From Nemertoderma westbladi (taxonomy: Eukaryota; Xenacoelomorpha; Nemertodermatida; Nemertodermatidae): a DNA stretch of 59,389 bases. The stretch is taken from contig JAUCBJ010004525.1 in assembly GCA_032718475.1 (NCBI GenBank), positions 1 to 59,389 on the forward strand. Reading direction: 5' to 3'. Made by a program: the position numbers and the translations under genes. Under the pieces are notes generated by a model, which was given only the letters and a program-made list of their open reading frames with translations, did not search any database and was not told the origin of the DNA. This document shows, piece after piece, positions 47,745 to 58,200 of the stretch; position 1 is the first letter of the stretch; every line of letters starts with the position of its first letter.

Positions 47745-48010
47745 CTCGCATTTCATTACACTACCCTTGCATTTATGGCGAGTGGACAACCCAGTACAGT
47801 AAGGAGCGCAGTGGCAACATATGATTGCTATTGTCAGTTTGAAGTCCATGAGGACTTAAATTGCGGACATACAAAAAATATAAGGTATGTAGTATTTACA
47901 GGTATAACTAAAGGTATATCTGGCAGCTATCTAAATGGTTACAGGGCCTCCAATCCTGGAGGTCACTAGTTCGATCCCACGTCATTGCCGTATTTGCTAA
48001 GTTATGGAGT
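47745..48010 (+). repeat. Composite repeat with tRNA-like head, copy 1
   Basis: Contains GGACTTAAATTGCGGACATACA, then a stretch ending with GGTCACTAGTTCGATCCCAC (B-box-like). The same order occurs at about 49955-50180. It leads directly into the LINE derivative at 48010. Confidence 0.65.
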
Positions 48011-48825
48011 ATTCGAGTCTGGCCCTCCATGCCTTGCAGATGGCGAATCAGCCCTGAGAGAAAACAGCCAACAACTCTGTGAGTCCCTTTCCTGATGACC
48101 TTTCTGGACCAAACCATCACCAGGGAGGCCAGAGAGGGATTCTGGAGTTGGAGGCTACTCTCACGTCCCACCCCGACCAACTAAACCGCTGGTGAACCTG
48201 AGGCAAGTCACTAGACTAGCCTCAGTTAACACCCTAACACTCGGGTCCCCAATGCGACAAGGTGAGCTGACTGCCTTGGCAGATAAGCGTTCTCTTAGCG
48301 CAGTTGGTACGCAAGAGCACAGAATACAGACTGATGAGGTTCTGATTAAGGACATGGGGGTTGGTTGGCGACTCGCCCTCGCTTCAGCAGATGAGTGGCA
48401 ATGGTGGAATTTGTCTATTGATGAATCCAGCTGCACATGCAGCATTGGACAAAATAGACCAAATTTTCAACAGAATCATCCGCTGCCACTTCTCATGTTC
48501 TGGAAGACTGGCTAAGAAGTTTCCGAAAGTGGTTCTGATTGTGTGCTACTCTCCAACTAGTGTTGCCCCTGTAGAGGAGGTGGAAAATTTCTACCACAAT
48601 CTACAAGCAGCTACTGATGTAGTGGATCAGCATGCATTCTTTACTTTCCTGGGTGACTTTAATGCAAGTCTGCATCAATCATCAACATCGCCCTGGGTTA
48701 AAATGTCATGGATGATAGGGTGTTGTGGCGGCGCAATTTTGTCGACAAGCCGGCACATCATTCTTAATATATATAATGCAGCTGCAATGCAGCATGCCGA
48801 TCGTAGTAGTAGTAGTTGTCTAATT
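48010..48825 (+). mobile_element. Deletion derivative of family-A LINE: 5' end and endonuclease joined to the 3' end
   Basis: It starts with the family leader (CCTTTCCTGATGACCTTTCTGG), then the endonuclease N-terminus (NLRQVTRLASVNTLTLGSPM, QEHRI) and, after a frameshift, more endonuclease motifs (VLIVCYSPTS, FLGDFNASL). It then jumps at about 48700 to the last 100 bases of the family (GTCATGGATGATAGGGTGTT ... GCAGCATGCCGATC and a TAG tail). The whole RT is missing. This is the mirror deletion of the copy at 8424-11569. Confidence 0.88.
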
Positions 48826-49004
48826 ATTTAATCAGGTTTATTATAATTTATCTGATACAGGAAGATTATTAACTAACACAAATTAACACAAATTATATAC
48901 CAGACGAGACGAATTAATCCAGCCCAACAGATTTGTCGACCTCTGAAACTCTTGTTCGCAAAATATTAAATATTTGAATATAGGAAATCACTACAACAAT
49001 CCGA

Positions 49005-49499
49005 AATGGATTGCCAGGATTTCCATGATGTTGAAGTCACATAGAATTCATCGGAAACTTAAGGTCCGATTATTTAGAGCAGCAGTAGTTCTAGTACTCC
49101 TCTATGGGAGTCCATGCTGGGCTCTAACTGCTGAGGACACCAAATCTCTGGAAGACACGTACACAAGAATGCTACGCCGGGTTCATTATGTCATGGAAAT
49201 GAACACATCTCCAATATCAGTCCCCCCCCCCCCCCAGTTTGACACTTTAACGGAGCCGCCTCCGCTTTGACGGGCATTGCTTTCGCCGCGAGGACAAGCC
49301 ATTGCACAATCTTGTGTTTTGGCGGCCTCATGGAGTGAATAAGCATGGTGGTCAGCCCGTGACTTTCTTGAGACGCCTCTTAAAGGACACTGGCCTTAAA
49401 GACGCGGATGATCTAGCAAATGTCATGGGTGGTGTGAGTTGTGGCCGCGCAATTTTGTCGACAAGCCGGAACAGCATGCCGATAGTAGTAGTAGTAGTT
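49005..49499 (+). pseudogene. 3' fragment of family-A LINE
   Basis: Begins near CAGGATTTCC and includes GAAACTTAAGGTCCGATTAT. It ends GCATGCCGATAGTAGTAGTAG. A C-run of about 14 (about 49221) replaces the family CCCCC, as in the copy at 13745. The frame is broken there. Confidence 0.9.
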
Positions 49500-49954
49500 A
49501 CCACGATATAGCAATAAATGTGCGATAGGTGTGAGTGAACAAGTTAAATTTCTTACCCATGAATCACATCTTATTGCAAAATTAATTAAAACATTCTGAA
49601 ACATCACTATTTCGATCCTTATGCTCCAGCTCACCTACAGTAGCTTTTGTTTGTCATGCATTATGCCAATTTCTTTAGAATTTCCAGCAATAAATATGCA
49701 CAACTAGAAATATTCTTGGGGAATTGATTTTTGACATCTTTATAATTAACCACAAAAAACTTGTTGCACTTTTGTCACAGTTTTTTCGCTCCACTTTACT
49801 CTTGGACAGTAAAATTAGGTTTTGAAGTGTGAAAATTTGGCGGCAGGATTTTGTGAATTCAAGAAAAATTGATGTCAATACCAATCATCTATGTGTAATT
49901 TATGTGTGTTATGGGAGAATGATACGGAAAACGGAACGGAGACGGGAAAAGACG
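49500..49954. other. AT-rich stretch, no gene recognised
   Basis: Only short frames without recognisable content. Confidence 0.4.
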
Positions 49955-50180
49955 GCCAAGTACTGTAGGTTGAGCACAGTGGCCGATATGATGGTATTGG
50001 CAGATGGGAGGCCATGAGGAGGTAAATTGCGGACATACAAGGTATCAGATAGTATTTCCAGGTCTATCTTTTACCTGAGCCGCTAGCTGAATGGTGAGAG
50101 CGTCAGACTTCCAACTCGGAGATCACCAGTTCGATCGATCCCACCTGGACGTCGTTGCCGACTTTGCAAAAGTTGTGCCT
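49955..50180 (+). repeat. Composite repeat with tRNA-like head, copy 2
   Basis: GCTAGCTGAATGGTGAGAGC resembles an A box and CCAGTTCGATCGATCCCA a B box containing a 4-bp duplication (GATC). The flank GGTAAATTGCGGACATACA matches copy 1 at 47745-48010. Confidence 0.7.
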
Positions 50181-50385
50181 AACAAAAAGTTATTATATTC
50201 TTCCCTGTGTACGCGCATGTAAGTAATTTTATTTAAAAGCTGATATTTATTTACTAAAATATTTTCTGTTAATTAAAAAAGATAATAAATACAGTTAAAA
50301 GTAACCCAATTTTCTACGATACGGCGAAGGAAAAATTAAAATGATTAATAACATATTGTGTTACATATAATAAACCATTACCCGT

Positions 50386-50640
50386 AATATAGTGTCATTT
50401 TATTTTTCTATATATTATATTATATTATTATTATTTATTATATTATGTATATTACGACTAATGTGAAGAATGGCCACGATACGGAGTGCGATTTCGCAAA
50501 ATACACTTTTAAAACACAATATATATAGAAAATTTAAAGGCATAATGTGGACTGGACTTCGATTGGGGGTGGGGGGTCCATCTCATCATAAAATCACACT
50601 ATATTACGGGTCATGGTGTAATTAAATAGTTTTTGTGTAT
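50386..50640 (+). repeat. Dispersed repeat copy with inverted ends
   Basis: Begins CCATTACCCGTAATATAGTG and ends CACTATATTACGGGTCATGG, which are inverted copies. Inner blocks (ATTACGACTAATGTGAAGAATGGC, GTGCGATTTCGCAAAA) match 38511-38745. The paired ends support a MITE of about 250 bp. Confidence 0.78.
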
Positions 50641-50682
50641 AACAGCTGATACGACATCCTCACTGAGCGTCACTTCCGGTGA

Positions 50683-51420
50683 TTATGTCTTCTTTTTCAC
50701 ATTTAGGGTCTCGGCCAACCATCCACTAAGTAATTCCGATCTATATATGACTCGAGTGATAACGGATTCACGCAACCAGGGATCCATCTCTGGGTCAGCC
50801 CGCTGGTTGTGGTATACCGGTATCACACCACGCTTCAGCTGTTCCATCGGCAATCTTCGTGTTGCCTTTCTACACTTCCGGCTCACCCAAATACGCACCC
50901 CATGTAAAGAAGTTGTAAGTTGTAATTCGCCACTGGGACACGGAGATTTGATATCGGTTACGAGTCGACGGAACTTTACACATAACATATCCATCCATTC
51001 CTTCTGAAGCTCGAGAAACGCAGCTAACAAACTGATGTTGAACGTAACAGCATCACGATGCTTAGCAAACTGAATATGGTATGTAGGGGAACAGCCACTA
51101 GGGTTAGAGATGCAGGTATAATGAAGGAATCCTAGCCATTCATTCTCCTTCGAGAATTCATCACTAGTAGCAATCACAGTTCCTTTAACATGTAGAAAAT
51201 TCGCTATTGTGCCTTCGTCTTTCCGTGACTGTATTCTGTCATATTTTGCCCTGCTATCAGATTTTGTCCATATAAGAGATACATCTGTTGAATCGAAGAG
51301 AATATCAATAGGCCAAGATAGGTAGAATTCTGGCTCTCCACTATGTTCGCTTATATAAATACCGATTGCGGCCTTCGTAATAAAAATTGTTTGATGAGAT
51401 TGATGGTTGTGGTGGGCCAT
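50683..51420 (-). CDS. Unrecognised protein, paralog of the 43100-44611 gene
   Basis: ATG at 51420, TAA stop at 50683, 245 residues, single exon. Residues 10-135 match the N-terminal domain of the neighbouring paralog: TKAAIGI (SKAAIGI there), DEGTIANF (EEGTIAKF), LGFLHYTCIS (FGYIKYIQVI), then an aromatic/basic strand and a closing leucine-rich helix. It lacks the acidic repeats and has a basic C-terminal region instead (KCRKATRRL). Alternation of short hydrophobic strands ending in a helix could fit a PH-like fold, but this is only a guess. The codon pattern and preserved frame suggest a real gene. Confidence 0.7.
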   Translation of the reverse strand: MAHHNHQSHQTIFITKAAIGIYISEHSGEPEFYLSWPIDILFDSTDVSLIWTKSDSRAKYDRIQSRKDEGTIANFLHVKGTVIATSDEFSKENEWLGFLHYTCISNPSGCSPTYHIQFAKHRDAVTFNISLLAAFLELQKEWMDMLCVKFRRLVTDIKSPCPSGELQLTTSLHGVRIWVSRKCRKATRRLPMEQLKRGVIPVYHNQRADPEMDPWLRESVITRVIYRSELLSGWLAETLNVKKKT

Positions 51421-52081
51421 ATCAATTCCTCTTTAAACGATACAGGGAAGGGGGGGGGGGGGGGGGGCTGACGCAAATCCCATCTTGGCGAATTTATATA
51501 TCGTCCCCCCCAACGTTAAGGAACATGTGGGGCGAGTCACGAAAGTAAGCGAGCTTAGCATACAGGTACCATTATTTGGAAATTAAATAATATGCGATCT
51601 TTAATTATTTTTGCTACAAATTTGCGCTGTTTGTATATTTGTGAATCGCTTCTAGTTGTATTTTGTGTTATATTAAAAATAAATATAACATATTACTTTT
51701 AAAACACAAATGCTATGTGAATACCTCTGTCTTTCACCAATCCTGTGTGCGCCTTTGGGTTGGGGTGGTGCAGATTAAAAGGGGGCTTTTCCCTCTCTTT
51801 GATTTACTGGTGTTTGGTTAAATTTCTTAGATACCGAGTTTATGATACAGTAGAATCGCTCAATATTAATCGGTATCTTATAACTGAGCCTCGTGCTGCG
51901 CGAAGGTCCCACGAACGTGTTACAGTTGCACATCATTCTAACCGATTCAAACTAAACTCAATAGAACACGTCAAAGTTACATGTTCGGGGTACTGTAATC
52001 AGCTGTTATTAGCGTAAATTTTCCCATGAATTTTAATTGCGTCAAGATCCCCCCCCTCCCCTCCACTACAAACAGTACAAT
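51421..52081. other. Upstream region of the paralog gene
   Basis: Holds a G-run of about 19 (about 51450) and a segment (AAATCCCATCTTGGCGAATTT) shared with 36308-36362. No gene seen on the plus strand that I can support. Confidence 0.45.
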
Positions 52082-55000
52082 TAAAATAGGGGGACATACG
52101 AAACATTTGAGACAAAAACTGGATGGACATACGTAACTCTGAGACAAAATAGGGGACATACGTAACTCTGAGACAAAATGGGGGACATACGTAACTCTGA
52201 GACAAAATGGGGGACATACGTAACTCTGAAGACAAAATGGGGGACATGCGTAACTCTGAGACAAAATGGGGGACATACGTAACTCTGAGACAAAATGGGG
52301 GACATACGTAACTCTGAGACAAAATGGGGGACATACGTAACTCTGAAGACAAAATGGGGGACATGCGTAACTCTGAGACAAAATGGGGGACATACGTAAC
52401 TCTGAGACAAAATGGGGGACATACGTAAATCTGAGACAAAATGGGGACATACGTAACTCTGAGACAAAATGGGGGACATACGTAAATCTGAGACAAAATG
52501 GGGACATACGTAACTCTGAGACAAAATGGGGGACATACGTAAATCTGAGACAAAATGGGGACATAAGTAACTCTGAGACAAAATGGGGGACATAAGTAAC
52601 TCTGAGACAAAATGGGGACATACGTAACTCTGAGACAAAATGGGGGACATACGTAACTCTGAGACAAAATGGGGGACATACGTAACTCTGAAGACAAAAT
52701 GGGGGACATGCGTAACTCTGAGACAAAATGGGGGACATACGTAACTCTGAGACAAAATGGGGGACATACGTAAATCTGAGACAAAATGGGGACATACGTA
52801 ACTCTGAGACAAAATGGGGGACATACGTAAATCTGAGACAAAATGGGGACATAAGTAACTCTGAGACAAAATGGGGGACATACGTAAATCTGAGACAAAA
52901 TGGGGACATAAGTAACTCTGAGACAAAATGGGGGACATACGTAAATCTGAGACAAAATGGGGACATAAGTAACTCTGAGACAAAATGGGGGACATACGTA
53001 AATCTGAGACAAAATGGGGACATAAGTAACTCTGAGACAAAATGGGGGACATACGTAAATCTGAGACAAAATGGGGACATACGTAAATCTGAGACAAAAT
53101 GGGGACATAAGTAACTCTGAGACAAAATGGGGGACATACGTAAATCTGAGACAAAATGGGGACATAAGTAACTCTGAGACAAAATGGGGACATACGTAAC
53201 TCTGAAGACAAAATGGGGGACATACGTAACTCCGAAGACAAAATGGAGGACGTAACTCTGAGACAAAATGGGGGACATACGTAACTCTGAGACAAAATGG
53301 GGGACATACGTAACTCTGAGACAAAATGGGGACATAAGTAACTCTGAGACTAAATGGGGACATAAGTAACTCTGAGACAAAATGGGGACATAAGTAACTC
53401 TGAGACAAAATGGGGGACATACGTAACTCTGAGACAAAATGGGGGACATACGTAACTCTGAGACAAAATGGGGACATAAGTAACTCTGAGACAAAATGGG
53501 GGACATACGTAACTCTGAGACAAAATAGGGGACATACGTAACTCTGAGACAAAATAGGGGACATACGTAACTCTGAGACAAAATGGGGGACATACGTAAC
53601 TCTGAGACAAAATGGGGGACATACGTAACTCTGAAGACAAAATGGGGGACATGCGTAACTCTGAGACAAAATGGGGGACATACGTAACTCTGAGACAAAA
53701 TGGGGGACATACGTAACTCTGAGACAAAATGGGGGACATACGTAACTCTGAGACAAAATGGGGGACATACGTAACTCTGAGACAAAATGGGGACATACGT
53801 AACTCTGAGACAAAATGGGGGACATACGTAACTCTGAGACAAAATGGAGGACGTAACTCTGAGACAAAATGGGGGACATACGTAACTCTGAGACAAAATG
53901 GGGGACATACGTAACTCTGAGACAAAATGGGGACATACGTAAATCTGAGACAAAATGGGGACATAAGTAACTCTGAGACAAAATGGGGGACATACGTAAC
54001 TCTGAGACAAAATAGGGGACATACGTAACTCTGAGACAAAATAGGGGACATACGTAACTCTGAGACAAAATGGGGGACATACGTAACTCTGAGACAAAAT
54101 GGGGGACATACGTAACTCTGAAGACAAAATGGGGGACATGCGTAACTCTGAGACAAAATGGGGGACATACGTAACTCTGAGACAAAATGGGGGACATACG
54201 TAACTCTGAGACAAAATGGGGGACATACGTAACTCTGAGACAAAATGGGGGACATACGTAACTCTGAAGACAAAATGGGGGACATGCGTAACTCTGAGAC
54301 AAAATGGGGGACATACGTAACTCTGAGACAAAATGGGGGACATACGTAAATCTGAGACAAAATGGGGACATACGTAACTCTGAGACAAAATGGGGGACAT
54401 ACGTAAATCTGAGACAAAATGGGGACATATCTAACTCTGAGACAAAATGGGGGACATACGTAAATCTGAGACAAAATGGGGGACATACGTAACTCTGAGA
54501 CAAAATGGGGGACATACGTAACTCTGAAGACAAAATGGGGGACATACGTAACTCTGAAGAAAAAATGGGGGACGTAACTCTGAGACAAAATGGGGGACAT
54601 ACGTAACTCTGAGACAAAATGGGGACATAAGTAACTCTGAGACAAAATGGGGGACATACGTAACTCTGAGACAAAATGGGGGACATACGTAACTCTGAAG
54701 ACAAAATGGGGGACATGCGTAACTCTGAGACAAAATGGGGGACATACGTAACTCTGAAGACAAAATGGGGGACATACGTAACTCTGAAGAAAAAATGGGG
54801 GACGTAACTCTGAGACAAAATGGGGGACATACGTAACTCTGAGACAAAATGGGGACATAAGTAACTCTGAGACTAAATGGGGGACATACGTAACTCTGAG
54901 ACAAAATGGGGGACATACGTAACTCCGAAGACAAAATGGGGGACGTAACTCTGGGACAAAATGGGGAACATACGTGAGACAAAATGGGGGACATACGTAA

Positions 55001-56935
55001 CTCTGAGACAAAATGGGGGACGTAACTCTGAGACAAAATGGGGAACATACGTAACTCCGAAGACAAAATGGGGGACATACGTAACTCTGAGACAAAATGG
55101 GGGACATACGTAACTCTGAGACAAAATGGACGACATACGTAACTCTGAAACAAAATGGTGGACATACGTAACTCTGAGACAAAATGGGGGACATACGTAA
55201 CTCTGAAGACAAAATGGGGGACATACGTAACTCTGAGACAAAATGGGGGACGTAACTCTGAGACAAAATGGGGAACATACGTAACTCTGAGACAAAATGG
55301 GGGACATACGTAACTCTGAGACAAAATGGGGGACATACGTAACTCTGAGACAAAATGGGGGTCATACGTAAATATGAGACAAAATGGGGGAAATACGTAA
55401 CTCTGAGACAAAATGGGGGAAATACGTAACTCTGAGACAAAATGGGGGACATACGTAACTCTGAGACAAAATGGGGGACATACGTAACTCAGAGACAAAA
55501 TGGGGGAAATACGTAACTCTGAGACAAAATGGGGGACATACGTAACTCCGAAGTCAAAATGGGGGACATACGTAACTCTGAGACAAAATGGGGGACATAC
55601 GTAACTCTGAGACAAAATGGACGACATACGTAACTCTGAAACAAAATGGTGGACATACGTAACTCTGAGACAAAATGGGGGACATACGTAACTCTGAAGA
55701 CAAAATGGGGGACATACGTAACTCTGAGACAAAATGGGGGACATACGTAACTCTGAGACAAAATGGGGGTCATACGTAAATATGAGACAAAATGGGGGAA
55801 ATACGTAACTCTGAGACAAAATGGGGGACATACGTAACTCTGAGACAAAATGGGGGACATACGTAACTCCGAAGACAAAATGGGGGACATACGTAACTCA
55901 GAGACAAAATGGGGGAAATACGTAACTCTGAGACAAAATGGGGGACATACGTAACTCCGAAGTCAAAATGGGGGACATACGTAACTCTGAGACAAAATGG
56001 GGGACATACGTAACTCTGAGACAAAATGGACGACATACGTAACTCTGAAACAAAATGGTGGACATACGTAACTCTGAGACAAAATGGGGGACATACGTAA
56101 CTCTGAAGACAAAATGGGGGACATACGTAACTCTGAGACAAAATGGGGGACATACGTAACTCTGAGACAAAATGGGGGTCATACGTAAATATGAGACAAA
56201 ATGGGGGAAATACGTAACTCTGAGACAAAATGGGGGACATACGTAACTCAGAGACAAAATGGGGGAAATACGTAACTCTGAGACAAAATGGGGGACATAC
56301 GTAACTCTGAGACAAAATGGGGAACATACGTAACTCTGAGACAAAATGGGGGAAATACGTAACTCTGAGACAAAATGGGGGACATACGTAACTCTGGGAC
56401 AAAATGGGGGACATACGTAACTCCGAAGACAAAATGGGGGACATACGTAACTCTGAGACAAAATGGGGAACATACGTAACTCTGAGACAAAATGGGGGAA
56501 ATACGTAACTCTGAGACAAAATAGGGGACATACGTAACTCCGAAGACAAAATGGGGGAAATACGTAACTCTGAGACAAAATGGGGGACGTAACTCTGAGA
56601 CAAAATGGGGGAAATACGTAACTCTGAGACAAAATGGGGGAAATACGTAACTCTGAGACAAAATGGGGGAAATACGTAACTCCGAAGACAAAATGGGGGA
56701 CATACGTAACTCTGAGACAAAATGGGGAACATACGTAACTCTGAGACAAAATGGGGAACATACGTAACTCTGGGACAAAATGGGGAACATACGTAACTCT
56801 GAGACAAAATGGGGGAAATACGTAACTCTGAGACAAAATAGGGGACATACGTAACTCTGAGACAAAATGGGGGAAATACGTAACTCTGAGACAAAATGGG
56901 GGACATACATAACTCTGAGACAAAGGGTACTGGTA
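52082..56935. repeat. 29-bp satellite (GGGGGACATACGTAACTCTG-AGACAAAAT), about 170 copies
   Basis: The unit is 29 bp, often 28 (one G fewer), with variants TAAATCTG, ATAAGTAAC, GAAGACAAAA and GGAAATACG. On the minus strand it reads CCCCCATTTTGTCTCAG|AG, resembling a 3' splice acceptor, and ACGTATGT resembles a weak donor. Long reading frames on both strands are artefacts of a unit that lacks stops. Variant composition differs along the array: ACATAAGTAAC units cluster at about 52.5-53.5 kb and GGGAAATACG units at 55.4-56.9 kb. Confidence 0.95.
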
Positions 56936-57024
56936 CTAGTAGCCAATGTGTCTAAATTTTATTGATTTTTTATGTTGTAATTTTTTATTTTATGACCAAT
57001 TTTCACTTTTATTTTTTGGGCTGG

Positions 57025-57731
57025 AGTTCCGTATAGAACTGCATTTTTAAAACATATGTCATTGTTACTATGGCAACATTGTAGAGTTCTAGAACAATAG
57101 AAAAGTATTATATACTATTCTAGAACATAAATAAAATAAAAAATATAATGTTCTGGAACATATAGCTAGTTTTTTTTAATTTTAAAATAGCTCGTAAATT
57201 AAAAAAAATATCCAATTTGGTAGATACATTTTCTAATAAATAAATAATATAAATAAATAAATTTTTTTGTATTACTAGCTATTTTAAAATTGAAAAATAA
57301 CTAGTTATATGTTCTAGAACAATATATTATTTGTATTATTTATGCTCTAGAGTAGAATAGTGTGTATAATGCATATAATATTACATAAATAAAATAAAAA
57401 ATAATGATGTTCTAAAACATATAGCTAGTTTTTTTTAATTTTAAAATAGCTAGTAAATTTAACAAATATTACAATTTTGTACCGGTAGATAAATTTTTTA
57501 ATAATAATATAAATAAATAAATTTTTATATATACCGGTATAAATAAATTTTTTTTTATTACTAGCTAGTTTAAATTTAAAAAATAACTAGCTATATGTTC
57601 TCGAACAATAATTTTTTTATTTTATTTTTGTTCTAGAATAGTGTATATTATATATTTTTTGTTCTAGAGCGCTTCACTGTTGCCATGGTAACAATGATTT
57701 ATGTTATAAAAATGCAGTTCTTTACGAAACT
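57025..57731. mobile_element. MITE with about 75-bp terminal inverted repeats
   Basis: The left end AGTTCCGTATAGAACTGCATTTTT ... CATTGTTACTATGGCAAC matches the reverse complement of the right end. The interior has repeated TTCTAGAA palindromes and AGCTAGTTTTTTTTAATTTTAAA blocks that occur twice. No coding capacity. Confidence 0.88.
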
Positions 57732-57906
57732 GTTACATAAATGTATTTTAAAAATAATATACTACAATTTGTAAAATTATAGAAAGTAATCTTTTGCGAC
57801 GGAAATACAACACAATAATTGATGAATATTATAGAAAAAAAAACAGTAAAAATTATCTAAATTTATTATAATTTTCACAAAAGATTTCATTTTTTGATTT
57901 ACCTAA

Positions 57907-58200
57907 AGGCCTGTTTACACGTGGCAACCTTTAGAGCAACTTTCTCGGCAACTTGTAGAGCAACTTGGCTAGTTTGACTGTAAAATAGTGGATCATTTTA
58001 TCTACTAGCTAGTTTTTGATAATTTAATTTGATTATCCCGCTTTAATTCGCCAACGCAAATTATTTCAAGTTGCCGTAAAAGTTGAGAAGTTGCTGGTAA
58101 AGTTGCCACGTGACAGCAGCGATTAAATTAAGTTGCTCCAAATAAAGTTGCTAGATTCCGAGAAAGTTGCTCTAAAAGTTGCCACTAGTAAACAGGCCTT
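57907..58200. mobile_element. MITE with AGGCCTGTTTAC termini and TAA flanks
   Basis: The left end AGGCCTGTTTACACGTGGCA and, reverse-complemented, the right end AGGCCTGTTTACTAGTGGCA match over about 40 bases, with AGAGCAACTTTCTCGG in both. TAA flanks each end, fitting the 3-bp duplication of PIF/Harbinger elements. The interior repeats GTTGC-type motifs. Confidence 0.88.

Noticed and set aside
42648-50180. True tRNA genes at 42650, 45150, 47930 and 50085
   Set aside because: Only A- and B-box-like parts are present; acceptor stems do not pair and two copies share long non-tRNA flanks, so SINE-type repeats fit better.
52082-56935. CRISPR-like array (28-29 bp repeats)
   Set aside because: Units are directly head-to-tail with no unique spacers, and the window is clearly animal nuclear DNA. 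The same applies to 23038-34358.
51977-56946. Reading frames of up to 943 codons in the 29-bp satellite
   Set aside because: The unit length is not a multiple of three and several frames on both strands are open at once, as expected for a stop-free unit.
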